64,000 nucleotides of DNA, taken from positions 1-64,000 of the forward strand of contig NZ_WLYK01000018.1 of the NCBI RefSeq assembly GCF_009707545.1, written 5' to 3'. Under the pieces are notes generated by a model. That model saw nothing but the letters and a program-made list of their open reading frames with translations. It did not search any database and was not told the DNA's origin. Below are positions 43,469 through 53,128 of the stretch, piece by piece; position 1 is the first letter of the stretch, and the number at the start of each line of letters is the position of its first letter. Source of the stretch: Nakamurella alba (GTDB taxonomy: Bacteria; Actinomycetota; Actinomycetes; Mycobacteriales; Nakamurellaceae). Made by a program: the position numbers and the translations under genes.

Positions 43469-43608
43469 CCCGCCAGCCTAAATGACCCGCGCACCCCGGG
43501 AATACACGGCGCGGCACGCCCGGTTGGACTGCTCACAGCGACGTGGTGCCCGGCGTGGACGTGGCATCATCGACAGTGACCGACCCACAAGCAGCACGAG
43601 GGAGTCAG

Positions 43609-43992
43609 ATGACCACCACCGAGAACGCAGCGACCGCCGCCACTGAGGCGCCCGCCGTCAAGGCCGCCCACGGCGTCACCCTGAGCGACAGCGCCGCCGA
43701 GAAGGCGAAGGCCCTGCTCGACCGGGACGGCAGCCCCGACATGGTGCTGCGCATCTCGGTGCAGCCGGGTGGCTGCTCGGGACTGCGCTACGAGCTCTTC
43801 TTCGACGACCGCACGCTGGACGGCGACGCGCTCGTCACCTTCGGCGGTGTCGGCCTGGCGGTCGACCGGATGTCGAAGCCGTACCTGGACGGCGCGGTCA
43901 TCGACTTCGTCGACACCATCGAGAAGCAGGGCTTCACCATCGACAACCCGAACGCGCAGAACTCCTGCGCCTGCGGCGACTCGTTCCACTGA
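43609..43992 (+). CDS. erpA: Iron-sulfur cluster insertion protein (ErpA/A-type)
   Basis: 127 residues. GVTLSDSAAEKAKALL, SVQPGGCSGLRYELFFDD and NSCACGDSF provide the three Cys of A-type carriers (Cys-X~65-CxC). Delivers Fe-S clusters to apo-proteins, for instance the Rieske protein QcrA of the nearby bcc complex. ATG 43609 behind GAGGGAG; an earlier GTG at 43543 is unlikely. Confidence 0.95.
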   Translation: MTTTENAATAATEAPAVKAAHGVTLSDSAAEKAKALLDRDGSPDMVLRISVQPGGCSGLRYELFFDDRTLDGDALVTFGGVGLAVDRMSKPYLDGAVIDFVDTIEKQGFTIDNPNAQNSCACGDSFH

Positions 43993-44134
43993 GTTGTATT
44001 CACTGAGTCATCTCCGCTGAACACCCTGTTCTCGCACTGACGCGCCGGCCGTCACCCGTACTTCTTGCGGGTGGCGGCTTTCGCGTGTGCCGGTAGGGTT
44101 CTCCCCGTCCGTCCCAGCCCTGGAAAGAGGCCTC

Positions 44135-45124
44135 GTGCCGATCATCGTCACCGGCTCCATCGCGACCGACCACCTGATGCACTTCCCCGGGAAGTTCACC
44201 GAGTCGCTGCTGCCGGACCAGCTGCACCGGGTCTCGCTGTCCTTCCTGGTCGACGACCTGGTGGTGCGGCGCGGCGGGGTGGCCCCGAACATCTGCTTCG
44301 CGATGGGTCTGCTGGGTGTGGGTCCGGTGCTGCTGGACGCGGTCGGCGCCGACTTCGACGACTACCGGTCCTGGCTGGAGCGGCACGGCGTGGACTGCAG
44401 CCACGTGCACGTCTGCGCCGACGTGCAGACCGCGCGGTTCGTCTGCACCACCGACGACGACATGAACCAGATCGGCTCCTTCTACGCCGGCGCCATGGCG
44501 CGGGCCCGGGAGATCGAGCTCGGCCCGGTCGTCGCCGGCCTCGGCTCCGTCGAGCTGGTGATGATCAGCGCCGGTGATCCGGAAGGCATGGTCCGGCACG
44601 CCGAGGAGTGCCGCCAGCGCGGCATCCCGTTCGGCGCCGATCCCTCGCAGCAGCTGGCCCGGCTCGACGGCGACGCCGCCGGCCGCCTGGTCACCGGTGC
44701 GGAGCTGCTCTTCTCCAACGACTACGAGCTCGGCCTGCTCAAGTCCAAGACCGGTTGGTCCGAGGAGGACATCCTTTCCCGGGTCGGGCACCGGGTGACC
44801 ACCCTGGGCTCGCAGGGCGTCGAGATCGTCGCCGCCGACGGCAGCCGGCTGCACGTCCCGGTCGTCGGCGAGACCGACAAGGTCGACCCGACCGGCGTCG
44901 GCGACGCCTTCCGCGGCGGGTTCCTGGCCGGCCGCTACCGCGGGCTCGACTTCGAGCAGTCCGCCCGCCTCGGCTCGCTGATGGCGACCCTGGCACTGGA
45001 GAACATCGGCACCCAGGAGTACCACTTCGACCCGGCCGTCGCGGTCCAGCGGCTCACCGACTCCTACGGCGCCGAGCCCACCGCCGAGATCGCCCGGGTC
45101 ATGGGGTTTGTCGCAGTCGCGTGA
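44135..45124 (+). CDS. adoK: Adenosine kinase (PfkB family)
   Basis: 329 residues. VTGSIATDHLMHFPGKF, RRGGVAPNICFAMGLLG and DPTGVGDAFRGGFLAGRYRG (catalytic Asp and anion hole) are PfkB signatures. Position between erpA and asnB and the length both match mycobacterial AdoK (Rv2202c), which phosphorylates adenosine to AMP. GTG with a GAAAGAGG site. Confidence 0.92.
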   Translation: MPIIVTGSIATDHLMHFPGKFTESLLPDQLHRVSLSFLVDDLVVRRGGVAPNICFAMGLLGVGPVLLDAVGADFDDYRSWLERHGVDCSHVHVCADVQTARFVCTTDDDMNQIGSFYAGAMARAREIELGPVVAGLGSVELVMISAGDPEGMVRHAEECRQRGIPFGADPSQQLARLDGDAAGRLVTGAELLFSNDYELGLLKSKTGWSEEDILSRVGHRVTTLGSQGVEIVAADGSRLHVPVVGETDKVDPTGVGDAFRGGFLAGRYRGLDFEQSARLGSLMATLALENIGTQEYHFDPAVAVQRLTDSYGAEPTAEIARVMGFVAVA

Positions 45125-45161
45125 GAGTGCGGCCCCGCGCCCACCGAACGGTGCGAGGCGG

Positions 45162-45209
45162 GCGGACGCGTGCAGCGCAGCGAGGGACGAGCGGAGTGAA
45201 TGCGTCCGC
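45162..45209. terminator. Hairpin between adoK and asnB, possibly a dispersed repeat
   Basis: GCGGACGC (45162-45169) and GCGTCCGC (45202-45209) are perfect arms around AGCGCAGCGAGGGACGAG-type sequence. The convergent genes end at 45124 and 45248. The inner sequence looks like REP-like intergenic palindromes seen in other high-GC actinomycetes; no second copy was found in this window. Confidence 0.5.
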
Positions 45210-45247
45210 TACCGCCGCCGAGCACCCGCGGCCGCCAGGCCGCCATG

Positions 45248-47161
45248 TCACAAATAGACCGGGTAGGCGGGCTCGGGGACGGCGGGGGTGAGGGCACCGG
45301 TCACGAAGATCTCGTGCCAGAGCTGGAAGACCAGCACGGTCCAGATCGGGCGTGACCAGTCGCCGTCGCCGGCGCGGTGCCGGTCCAGCAGCTCCAGCAC
45401 GGCCGCGGCGTCGAGGTACTGCTCGGTCTGCGCCGAGGTGATGATGGACCGCGCCCACTCGTAGGAGCCCTCGGCGAGGTAGTGCCGGATCGGCACCGGG
45501 AAGCCGAGCTTGCGGCGGTGCAGCACGTGCGGCGGCACGATCAGCTCCATCGCCTTGCGCAGCGCCACCTTCGTCGCCTGCCCGGACACCTTCTCCTCCG
45601 GCGGCACCGTGGACGCGACGGCGAACACCTCGGGATCGAGGAACGGCACCCGCAGCTCGAGCGAGTTGGCCATGGTCATCTTGTCGGCCTTGACCAGGAT
45701 GTCGCCGCGCAGCCAGGTGAACAGGTCGATGTGCTGCATCCGGGAGATCGGGTCGGACCCGCGGGACAGCGCGTACACCGGGTCGGTGACGTCCCGGAAC
45801 GAGCGGCCCTCCTGGTAGGTGTGCAGCAGCCCGGGCAGCTGCTCCTCGCGGAAGATCCGCGCGTTGCCGTAGTAGCGCTGCTCCAGGTCGATCGCCCCGC
45901 GGCGCAGCAGGTCCTTCCCGCGGAACCCGCGCGGCAGCGACCGGCCGATCGCGCCGAGCCCGCGGCGCAGCGGCCCCGGCAGGCCGGTGATCGGTGCCAG
46001 CGACCGCGGCTCGCGGTAGATGTTGTAGCCGCCGAACAGCTCGTCGGCACCCTCGCCGGAGAGCACCACCTTCACGTGCTTGCGGGCCTCGTTGGCGACG
46101 AAGTAGAGCGGCACCAGCGCCGGGTCGGCGACCGGGTCGTCGAGGTACCAGACGATCAGCGGCAGCGTCGAGGTCAGCTCCTCCTCGGACACCGTGCGGA
46201 TGATGTGCCGGACCCCGATCGCTTCCGCCGACTCGGCGGCCACGTCGATCTCCGAGTAGCCCTGCCGGTCGAAGCCGGTGGTGAAGGTCATCAGGTCCGG
46301 GTTGTGCCGCTTGGCCAGCGCCGCGACCGCGGTGGAGTCGATGCCGCCGGACAGGAACGAGCCGACGGTGACGTCGGCCCGCATGTGCGCGCCGACCGAG
46401 TCGTCCATCACCTCGGCGATGCGCCGGTACAGGTCGGTGCGCTCGGCATCGGTGCGCACCGGCTTCGGCAGGAACGCCGGGTGGAAGTAGCGCCGGGTGG
46501 TCAGCGGCTCACCGGGGGAGAGGCGGAACCAGGTGCCGGACTCCACCTTCCGGATCGCGGCGTCCATGGTGGCCGGCTCGGGCACGTACTGCAGCACCAG
46601 GTAGTGCTGCAGCGCGGCCGGGTCGACCGTCGCGGTCCCGGTGAGCTCGCGCAGGCCCTTGGCCTCGGAGGAGAAGCCGATGCCGTCCGGCAGTTCCGCG
46701 ACGAACATCGGCTTGATGCCGAACGGGTCACGGGCGCCGGTCAGCACCCGCTGCTCTGTGTCCCAGATCAGGAACGCGAACATGCCGCGCAGCCGGGACA
46801 CCGCCTCCGGCCCCCAGTGGTGCACGGCCGCGACGATCGCCTCGCCGTCGCCCTCGGTGCGGAAGGTGGTGCCGAACTCCTCGGCGAGTTGCGAGCGCAG
46901 CTCCAGGTAGTTGTAGATCTCGCCGTTGAAGACCAGCGCGTAGCGGTCCGGGGACTCCGGCGGCCCCCAGCGCAGCGGCTGGTGCGAGTGCTCGATGTCG
47001 ATGATGGACAGCCGGTTGAAGCCGAACACCACGTCCGCGTCGTTCCAGGTGCCGGCGTCGTCCGGGCCGCGGTGCCGGGCACAGCGCATGCCCGCCGCGA
47101 TCGCGTCCACCCGGTCCGCGGCGGTGCCGTTGCCGGAGAGAAAACCCATCAGTCCGCACAC
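45248..47161 (-). CDS. asnB: Glutamine-hydrolysing asparagine synthetase
   Basis: 637 residues. GTG 47161 is chosen because it leaves Cys at position 2 (V-C-G-L), the Ntn nucleophile of class II glutaminases. HRGPDDAGTW and NGEIYNYLELR follow in the glutaminase domain. SFLSGGIDSTAVAAL is the pyrophosphate loop of the synthetase domain and SGEGADELFGGYN the aspartyl-AMP loop. Transfers glutamine amide nitrogen to aspartate, or amidates cell-wall diaminopimelate in some relatives. Divergent from ctaC across a 322-bp gap. Confidence 0.95.
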   Translation of the reverse strand: MCGLMGFLSGNGTAADRVDAIAAGMRCARHRGPDDAGTWNDADVVFGFNRLSIIDIEHSHQPLRWGPPESPDRYALVFNGEIYNYLELRSQLAEEFGTTFRTEGDGEAIVAAVHHWGPEAVSRLRGMFAFLIWDTEQRVLTGARDPFGIKPMFVAELPDGIGFSSEAKGLRELTGTATVDPAALQHYLVLQYVPEPATMDAAIRKVESGTWFRLSPGEPLTTRRYFHPAFLPKPVRTDAERTDLYRRIAEVMDDSVGAHMRADVTVGSFLSGGIDSTAVAALAKRHNPDLMTFTTGFDRQGYSEIDVAAESAEAIGVRHIIRTVSEEELTSTLPLIVWYLDDPVADPALVPLYFVANEARKHVKVVLSGEGADELFGGYNIYREPRSLAPITGLPGPLRRGLGAIGRSLPRGFRGKDLLRRGAIDLEQRYYGNARIFREEQLPGLLHTYQEGRSFRDVTDPVYALSRGSDPISRMQHIDLFTWLRGDILVKADKMTMANSLELRVPFLDPEVFAVASTVPPEEKVSGQATKVALRKAMELIVPPHVLHRRKLGFPVPIRHYLAEGSYEWARSIITSAQTEQYLDAAAVLELLDRHRAGDGDWSRPIWTVLVFQLWHEIFVTGALTPAVPEPAYPVYL

Positions 47162-47483
47162 GTGTGCCGTCCACCTGTCCTGTTGCTGTTCGCGCCTGAC
47201 CCACTGCCCGAGCCATCGCCCGGGCCGGCCGGAATCCCGGCCCGGGCCAGTATCCCGGACGCGCCACGCGAACCCGGGCACGTCTCACAGGCGCCTCACC
47301 AGCAAATCTTCGACAAGTTGTAGAGAAGTTGTCCGCGACACCCGACCTGGCGGGGCCGGACGGTCCCACGTCGAGTAATCTCACCCCTGTCACCCGCCGC
47401 GACAGCCGTGTTCCGTCATGCGTACGCGCCGGGGGACGACGGCACCTGGAAGGTGTCCGTTCCGTACGAGGGAAGGTGCGCGC
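47162..47483. promoter_or_regulatory. asnB/ctaC divergent control region
   Basis: The gap carries the TTCGACAA-G-TTGTAGAG site (47309-47325), a second AAGTTGT 11 bp after the first, and TAATCT (47376-47381), a good -10 for ctaC with a leader of about 95 nt. GAGGGAAGG lies before the ctaC GTG. No clear asnB -10 was found. Confidence 0.55.
47304..47325. promoter_or_regulatory. Candidate operator shared with the ctaE region
   Basis: AAATCTTCGACAAGTTGT is identical to 54752-54769 except at one position. The inner TTCGACAA-N-TTGTAGAG is an imperfect palindrome, 6 of 8 paired. It lies about 148 bp before asnB and 160 bp before ctaC. Confidence 0.55.
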
Positions 47484-48434
47484 GTGGCTCGGTCTCGCGG
47501 TGCTCGGCGGTGGCCCCTGGCCGTCGCCCTGGTCGTGGCCGGCCTGCTGGCCAGTGGCTGCTCGTCCACCGATCTGCCCCGGTTCGGGTGGCCCGAGGGA
47601 GTCACCGAGCAGGCCCGCCGGATGCAGGGTTTCTGGTCCTGGTCGGTGATCGCCGCGCTGGCGATCGGCGTGCTCGTCTGGGCGCTGATGTTCTGGTCGT
47701 TCTTCGCGTACCGCAAGAAGAAGAACTCCCCGACGTACCCGAAGCAGACCAAGGAGAACCTCCCGCTGGAGCTGGTCTACACGGCCGTCCCGCTGGTGAT
47801 GGTCGCGGTCCTCTTCTACTTCACCGTCACCACCGAGAACTTCGTCCTGAAGAAGGACGCGCAGGCCGACGTCACCGTCGACGTCGTGGCACAGAAGTGG
47901 GCCTGGGACTTCGGGTACCAGGGCACCGTCGTGGAGAACGTCGGTGGCGAGGTGCACACCATCGGCACCTCCGACGAGGTCCCGATCCTGGTCCTCCCGG
48001 TCGGCAAGACCATCGAGTACCACCTGGAGTCGCAGGACGTCATCCACTCGTTCTGGGTGCCGGACTTCCTGTTCAAGCGCGACGTGTTCCCGGATCCCGA
48101 GGCGAACGCCACCGACAACGTCTTCCAGAACAAGATCGAGCGGACCGGCGCGTTCGTCGGCCGGTGCGCCGAGCTCTGCGGCACCTACCACTCGGCGATG
48201 AACTTCGAGGTCCGTGCGGTCCCGGAGAACATCTACAACCGCTACATCGAGCTGCGCCAGCAGGTCGACCAGGCCACCGGCGCCCCGTACACCGCGGCCG
48301 CCGCGCTGATCCAGGTCGGCTCCGAGTTCCCGGAGTGCGGCGACCTGTGCGCCGAGCGGTCCACCACGACCTACCCGCTGGATCCAGACCGTGAGGCCAA
48401 GGCCGCGTCGCAGCCGCAGGCAGGGGGAAGCTGA
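47484..48434 (+). CDS. ctaC: Cytochrome aa3 oxidase subunit II
   Basis: 316 residues. Lipobox LASGC (Cys26), two membrane helices (WSVIAALAIGVLVWALMFWSFF; ELVYTAVPLVMVAVLFYF), then the CuA cupredoxin domain with HSFWVPDF and CAELCGTYHSAM providing His, Cys, Glu, Cys, His and Met ligands. Passes electrons from the bcc complex to aa3. GTG 47484 is behind GAGGGAAGG; the longer GTG/ATG at 47418 would displace the signal sequence. Stop overlaps ctaF. Confidence 0.96.
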   Translation: MARSRGARRWPLAVALVVAGLLASGCSSTDLPRFGWPEGVTEQARRMQGFWSWSVIAALAIGVLVWALMFWSFFAYRKKKNSPTYPKQTKENLPLELVYTAVPLVMVAVLFYFTVTTENFVLKKDAQADVTVDVVAQKWAWDFGYQGTVVENVGGEVHTIGTSDEVPILVLPVGKTIEYHLESQDVIHSFWVPDFLFKRDVFPDPEANATDNVFQNKIERTGAFVGRCAELCGTYHSAMNFEVRAVPENIYNRYIELRQQVDQATGAPYTAAAALIQVGSEFPECGDLCAERSTTTYPLDPDREAKAASQPQAGGS

Positions 48435-48907
48435 TGTCCGGGCACGACGCTCCGACCACCGTTCTCGAGGGCGAGGACCGCGAGATCCCCAAGGAGGGCA
48501 TGCGGGTCGAGGCCTGGATCTTCCTGGCCCTCACCGTGTTCTTCGCCTTCGCCGCGGTGCTCTACGGCATCCTGGCCGGTGACGTCGAGCCGGTCGGCGT
48601 GGTGGCACTGGCACTGACCGCCGGCCTCTCGCTGATCATCGGCACCTTCCTGCTGTTCTCCGCCCGCCGGCTCGACCAGGCGCGGCCCGAGGACGACGAT
48701 GACGCCGACGTGGCGGACGGGGCCGGCGAGCTCGGCTTCTTCTCGCCCGGCTCCTACTGGCCCTTCGGCATGGCCCTGGCCGCGGCGTTCACCGCGGTGG
48801 CCACCGCCTTCCTGCTGGTCTGGCTGATGGTCATCACCATCGGCTTCCTGATGATGGCCATCTGCGGCCTGCTCTTCGAGTACCACCGCCGCCCGCAGAG
48901 TCATTGA
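48434..48907 (+). CDS. ctaF: Cytochrome c oxidase subunit IV (actinobacterial)
   Basis: 157 residues with four membrane helices in two pairs, separated by an acidic loop rich in Asp/Glu (RPEDDDDADVADGAGELGFF). The spacing and FSPGSYWPFGMALAAA motif are typical of actinobacterial CtaF. Structural subunit of aa3. ATG shares one base with the ctaC stop. Confidence 0.95.
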   Translation: MSGHDAPTTVLEGEDREIPKEGMRVEAWIFLALTVFFAFAAVLYGILAGDVEPVGVVALALTAGLSLIIGTFLLFSARRLDQARPEDDDDADVADGAGELGFFSPGSYWPFGMALAAAFTAVATAFLLVWLMVITIGFLMMAICGLLFEYHRRPQSH

Positions 48908-48937
48908 AAAAGCAGAGTCATTAGATCCTGCTCAGCA

Positions 48938-48973
48938 CGAAAGCCCGGACCCCGCACAGGGTCCGGGCTTTCG
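48938..48973. terminator. Strong bidirectional terminator after ctaCF
   Basis: Perfect 15-bp arms (48938-48952, CGAAAGCCCGGACCC, and 48959-48973) with a 6-nt loop lie between ctaF and the convergent SnoaL-like gene. Confidence 0.88.
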
Positions 48974-48996
48974 TCGTTCGGAGGATCTGAGCTTGC

Positions 48997-49356
48997 TCAG
49001 CGGCCCAGCTCCGGCTGGTCCAGCACCCGCAGCCAGCTGCCGTCGGTCTGCCGGCGCACCACCTGCACCCGGACCCCGCCGCCGTCCTGCGGCGGGGTGG
49101 TGGTGAGCGCCAGGTCGCCGGCCGTCAGCGTCGGGCCGGGGGTCTCCTGCTGGAACTCGCGGTCGATCCCCGGGAACGCCTGCTCCCAGAACTTGCGGAT
49201 CGCGTCCCGGCCGCGTGTCTCCTGACCGGGCGGGAACGCCATCACCGCGTCCGGCTCGTACAGCGCCGCGACGCCGGCGGCGTCTTTCGCGTTCGCCCGC
49301 TCGACGAAGAGCCGGGTGATGTCCTCCGGGGTCCGTGCCTGCTCGTGTTCGGTCAT
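48997..49356 (-). CDS. SnoaL/DUF4440-like NTF2-fold protein
   Basis: 119 residues from ATG 49356. DITRLFVERANAKDAAGVAALYEPDAVMAFPPGQE and GRDAIRKFWEQAF are typical of the SnoaL/DUF4440 fold. Function unknown; divergent from a LysR gene, so probably its target. The GGAGG before ATG is only 1 nt away, which is unusually close; TTG 49392 is an alternative start. Confidence 0.82.
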   Translation of the reverse strand: MTEHEQARTPEDITRLFVERANAKDAAGVAALYEPDAVMAFPPGQETRGRDAIRKFWEQAFPGIDREFQQETPGPTLTAGDLALTTTPPQDGGGVRVQVVRRQTDGSWLRVLDQPELGR

Positions 49357-49448
49357 GCCTCCAACCTGCTCCTGCGTTGGCCAGAAGTCCAACAGCTGAT
49401 CCTGATGCTAGCCAGCAGCAGTGGTGATGTCCGGCGTACCGTCCATCC

Positions 49449-50360
49449 ATGGAACTGCACCAGCTGGAGTACCTGACGGCAGTGGTCGACCACGGCACCT
49501 TCACCGCTGCGGCCGCCGCGCTGCACGTGAGCCAGTCCGGGGTGAGCGCGCAGATCCGCAAGCTCGAGCATGAGCTCGGCGAGGAGCTGCTGGACCGCAC
49601 CGGCCTCCGGGTGACGCCGACACATGCCGGGGTCGCGGTGCTGCCGCATGCGCGTGCGGCGCTGGCCGCGGTGGCCGCGGTGCGGGAGGCGATCGGCGAG
49701 GTGACCGGTCTGCTGCGCGGCCGGGTGACCGTCGGCATGGTGACGGCCTGTGCGATCCCGGCGCTGTTCGAGGGCTTGCAGCGATTCCGGGCGGCTCACC
49801 CGGACGTCGAGATGCGGCTCACCGAGAGCGGTTCCGACGATCTGCTGGCCGGCGTCCGGGACGGCCGCTTCGACGTGGTGCTCACCGGCCTGGCCGGGCC
49901 GCCGCCGGCCGACGTGCAGGCGGTCACCGTCGTCGACGACGAGCTGGTGCTGGTCCGTGCCGACGCGGGCCCGGTGCCCGGACCCTGCGGCCTGGCCGAC
50001 ATCGCGGCCGGTCCGCTGGTCACCTTGGTCCCGGGCTCCGGTGTCCGGACCGCCTTCGAGAACGCCTGTGCCGCCGCCGGTCTGCGCCCGGTGGTCGGGC
50101 TGGAGGCGGGCAGTCCGGAGGCCGTACTGGCGCTGGTGCGCCGCGGGCTCGGCATCGGCGTGGTCGCCCGCTCGATGGTGGGGGAGGGGACCGGGCTGGC
50201 GGTGTCCGAGTTCGACGGTGTTGCCGTGCGGTCGCAGCTGGTGCTGCTCCGCCGCAGTGCCGCCTCGCCGGCGGCGCGGGCGCTGCTGGATGCGCTGACA
50301 GCTGCCTTCACCGGGACCGACACAGAAGGGGCCGAGACGCAGCAGGCGGGCGCTCCCTGA
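49449..50360 (+). CDS. LysR-family transcriptional regulator
   Basis: 303 residues. N-terminal winged HTH (LEYLTAVVDHGTFTAAAAALHVSQSGVSAQIRKLEHELG pattern) and a periplasmic-binding-like effector domain. TACCGT (49437-49442) ends 7 nt before the ATG. It likely controls the divergent SnoaL-like gene from the 92-bp gap. Its stop lies in a terminator loop. Confidence 0.95.
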   Translation: MELHQLEYLTAVVDHGTFTAAAAALHVSQSGVSAQIRKLEHELGEELLDRTGLRVTPTHAGVAVLPHARAALAAVAAVREAIGEVTGLLRGRVTVGMVTACAIPALFEGLQRFRAAHPDVEMRLTESGSDDLLAGVRDGRFDVVLTGLAGPPPADVQAVTVVDDELVLVRADAGPVPGPCGLADIAAGPLVTLVPGSGVRTAFENACAAAGLRPVVGLEAGSPEAVLALVRRGLGIGVVARSMVGEGTGLAVSEFDGVAVRSQLVLLRRSAASPAARALLDALTAAFTGTDTEGAETQQAGAP

Positions 50361-50373
50361 GGGAACGCCCGCC
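50345..50373. terminator. Hairpin with the LysR stop codon as its loop
   Basis: 13-bp arms (50345-50357 and 50361-50373, one mismatch) enclose TGA, the stop codon of the LysR gene. Convergent qcrB ends at 50397. Confidence 0.75.
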
Positions 50374-50396
50374 TTCTCGCAGCTGATGCGCGGGAG

Positions 50397-52010
50397 CTAC
50401 TGCTGTCCGGCCCCGGTGATCTCCGAGTCCGAACCGATCTCCTCGTGGTGGATCTGCCCGGTGGTGTCCTTCGGGGAGATCATGCCGCGGCGGGCCAGTC
50501 CGGCGGAGCCGAGCTGGTTCATCCGCTTGGGCACCGGAGCGCCCTGGTAGGCGAGCGGGATCGGGTGGCCGTGGCTGTCCACCGGGCCGAGCGGCTGGTG
50601 GATCTCGATGAACTCGCCGTGCGGGAGGCGCCGGATGATGCCGGTCTCCACGCCGTGCTCCAGCACCGCGCGGTCCGCGTGCTGCAGGCCCAGGCACAAC
50701 CGGTAGGTGATGACGTAGCAGAGCACCGGCAGCACGATCGATCCGATACGGCCGACCCAGGTCATCACGTTGAGCGAGATGTCCAGCTTGAAGGCGAAGA
50801 GGTCGTTCGCGCCGTTGATCAGGTTGAGGATGTAGAAGGACAGGAACGCGACACCCAGCGAGGTGCGGACCGGCACGTCGCGCGGGCGCTGCAGCAGGTT
50901 GTGCATCGCGTTGTCCTTGGTGAACTTCTTCTCGATCCACGGATACGAGATCACCAGGATCATCAGCACCGTGGCGCCGCCGATCGCGGGGAAGAACACC
51001 GCCGGCACCATGTAGTGCCCGAACAGGTTCCGGATCTCCCAGTCCGGCCATATTCGGACCATGCCGTCGAGGAAGCCCATGTAGAAGTCGGGTTGGACGC
51101 CGGCCGACACCTGTGACGGGTTGTACGGCCCGAGATTCCAGATGGGGTTGATCTGGAACAACCCGGAGAGCAGGACGATGATGCCGACGACGACGAAGAG
51201 GAAGCCACCCCCCTTCGCGGCGAAGGTCGGGAGGACCCGGACGCCGACGACGTTGTTCTCCGTGGCGCGCGGCCCGGGGAACTGGGTGTGCTTCTGGAAC
51301 CAGACGAGACCGACGTGCACGGCGATCAGCGCCAGGATGATGCCCGGGATCAGCAGGATGTGCAGCGAGTAGAACCGGCCGATGACGATCTCGCCGGGGT
51401 AGTCACCGCCGAACACCGCCCAGTGCGCCCAGGTGCCGATGACCGGGATCGACAGGATGAACGCCGACACCGCCCGCAGGCCCGTGCCGGAGAGCAGGTC
51501 GTCCGGCAGGGAGTAGCCGAGGAAGCCCTCGGCCATGCCCAGCACCAGCAGCAGGACGCCGATGACCCAGTTCGCCTCACGCGGCTTGCGGAACGCACCC
51601 GTGAAAAAGATGCGCATCATGTGCAGCATCATCGACGCGAGGAAGATCAGCGCCGCCCAGTGGTGGATCTGCCGGACCAGCAGGCCGCCGCGCACCTCGA
51701 ACGAGATGTTCAGCGAGGACTCGAACGCCCGGGACATCGGGACGCCGCGCAGCTTGTCGTACACACCCTGGTAGACGGTCTCGCCCATGGACGCGTCGAA
51801 GAACAGCGTCAGGTACACACCGGACAGCAGCAGGATGATGAACGAGTAGATCGCGGCCTCGCCCAGCATGAACGACCAGTGCGTCGGGAAGACCTTGTTC
51901 ATGGCGGTCCGCAGCGGGCGGGCGCCGTGGTACCGGATGTCCGCGCCGTCCAGTGCGGTCTGCACCAGGCCGCCGGACTTCTTCGTGGTGCGGGTCGTGA
52001 GACGGCTCAT
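50397..52010 (-). CDS. qcrB: Cytochrome bc1 complex subunit b
   Basis: 537 residues with about nine membrane helices and a long C-terminal tail typical of actinobacteria. [23 protein letters not shown] and [11 protein letters not shown] carry the haem-b His pairs; GVQPDFYMG has PDFY where mitochondria have PEWY at the quinol-oxidising site. Oxidises menaquinol and delivers electrons to QcrA/QcrC. ATG overlaps the qcrA stop (ATGA). Confidence 0.97.
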   Translation of the reverse strand: MSRLTTRTTKKSGGLVQTALDGADIRYHGARPLRTAMNKVFPTHWSFMLGEAAIYSFIILLLSGVYLTLFFDASMGETVYQGVYDKLRGVPMSRAFESSLNISFEVRGGLLVRQIHHWAALIFLASMMLHMMRIFFTGAFRKPREANWVIGVLLLVLGMAEGFLGYSLPDDLLSGTGLRAVSAFILSIPVIGTWAHWAVFGGDYPGEIVIGRFYSLHILLIPGIILALIAVHVGLVWFQKHTQFPGPRATENNVVGVRVLPTFAAKGGGFLFVVVGIIVLLSGLFQINPIWNLGPYNPSQVSAGVQPDFYMGFLDGMVRIWPDWEIRNLFGHYMVPAVFFPAIGGATVLMILVISYPWIEKKFTKDNAMHNLLQRPRDVPVRTSLGVAFLSFYILNLINGANDLFAFKLDISLNVMTWVGRIGSIVLPVLCYVITYRLCLGLQHADRAVLEHGVETGIIRRLPHGEFIEIHQPLGPVDSHGHPIPLAYQGAPVPKRMNQLGSAGLARRGMISPKDTTGQIHHEEIGSDSEITGAGQQ

Positions 52011-53128
52011 GACTCCGATCCTTTCGGGTGCGAACCCCACGGACGGCTGCCCTGGTTGGACTCCCAGAAGCCGGGGCCGACCGGCTCGATGAAGTCGCTC
52101 TCGGCGATGAGGTACCCCTCGTCGTCGATTCCGATGTGCAGCTGCGGCAGCGGGCGGGTGGCCGGTCCGAAGACCGGGCGGGCACCGTCGAACACGTCGA
52201 ACTGGGACTGGTGGCACGGGCACAGGATCCGACCGGTCTGCTGTTCGTACAGCGAGACCGGGCAGCCGACGTGCGTGCAGATCTTCGAGTAGGCGTAGAT
52301 GTCGCCGTACTCGAATCCGTCCTGGCCGTCACGGATCATCACCGTGGCGTCGGAGCGGAGGCGGAACAACATCACCGCGGCGTCGGAGGCCTTCGCGCCT
52401 CCGGGGACACCGGGGAAGACGGTGGTGAGCGAGCCGGCCGGGATGTCCTCGGGGCGCACCGGGGTGCCGTCCACCTGGGCCATCCGGACCTTCGTGCCGT
52501 CGGCGGCGGGCGCCCACGGGGTGACCCAGAGATCGGACTGGTCGCCCTTCTCCCACGGGTTCTTGATCAGGCCGCCGAGGATCGGCACGGCGGCGGCGAT
52601 GCCGACCACGCCACCGGCGAGGGCGAGCGAGCCCTTGATCGCCGAGCGGCGCTTGACCATGCCCATCTTGTCGACGGTGTCCATGACCTCGGCGCCCAGC
52701 GTCTGCCGGGAGACCTCGTCGGACATGCCCTGGTGCCGCTGCTGCACGGCGACCTCGTGCGGGGCGATCTTCTTCGCCAGCGCGATGATGCCGATGCCGA
52801 AGCAGAGCAGGGCCAGACCCAGGGTGAGGCCGATGAGCGGCGTGTAGAGCGCGTAGATGATCTGGTCGTCGCCCGAGTAGGCGTCCTTGTAGCCGGCCGG
52901 CCAGACGATGAAGATCACCACGAAGGCGGCACCGAACAGCGCGGTCAGCAGGAACCACTTCGCGACGGAACGCTCGGCGTGCTTGTCCGCGGGGGAGCCC
53001 GGGACGTACCGCTCGCCGTACTCGACCAGATCGACACCGTCGAGGGCGGCGCCGTGACGCGCCTTCTCCTCCCGGGTCATCCGGGCGAACTCCTCCTCGG
53101 TGATCTCCGGGACGTCGTTCGCGCTCAT
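52007..53128 (-). CDS. qcrA: Rieske iron-sulfur protein, three-helix actinobacterial type
   Basis: 373 residues. Three membrane helices (about 57-80, 93-118, 165-187), then the Rieske domain with CTHVGC (284-289) and CPCHQS (303-308) binding the 2Fe-2S cluster. [24 protein letters not shown] contains a twin-Arg that may engage Tat before the third helix. ATG overlaps the qcrC stop. Confidence 0.97.
   Translation of the reverse strand: MSANDVPEITEEEFARMTREEKARHGAALDGVDLVEYGERYVPGSPADKHAERSVAKWFLLTALFGAAFVVIFIVWPAGYKDAYSGDDQIIYALYTPLIGLTLGLALLCFGIGIIALAKKIAPHEVAVQQRHQGMSDEVSRQTLGAEVMDTVDKMGMVKRRSAIKGSLALAGGVVGIAAAVPILGGLIKNPWEKGDQSDLWVTPWAPAADGTKVRMAQVDGTPVRPEDIPAGSLTTVFPGVPGGAKASDAAVMLFRLRSDATVMIRDGQDGFEYGDIYAYSKICTHVGCPVSLYEQQTGRILCPCHQSQFDVFDGARPVFGPATRPLPQLHIGIDDEGYLIAESDFIEPVGPGFWESNQGSRPWGSHPKGSES

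Noticed and set aside
49357-49448. A classical LysR T-N11-A palindrome in the SnoaL/LysR gap
   Set aside because: GCTAGC is present, but no extended symmetric T-N11-A box could be aligned.
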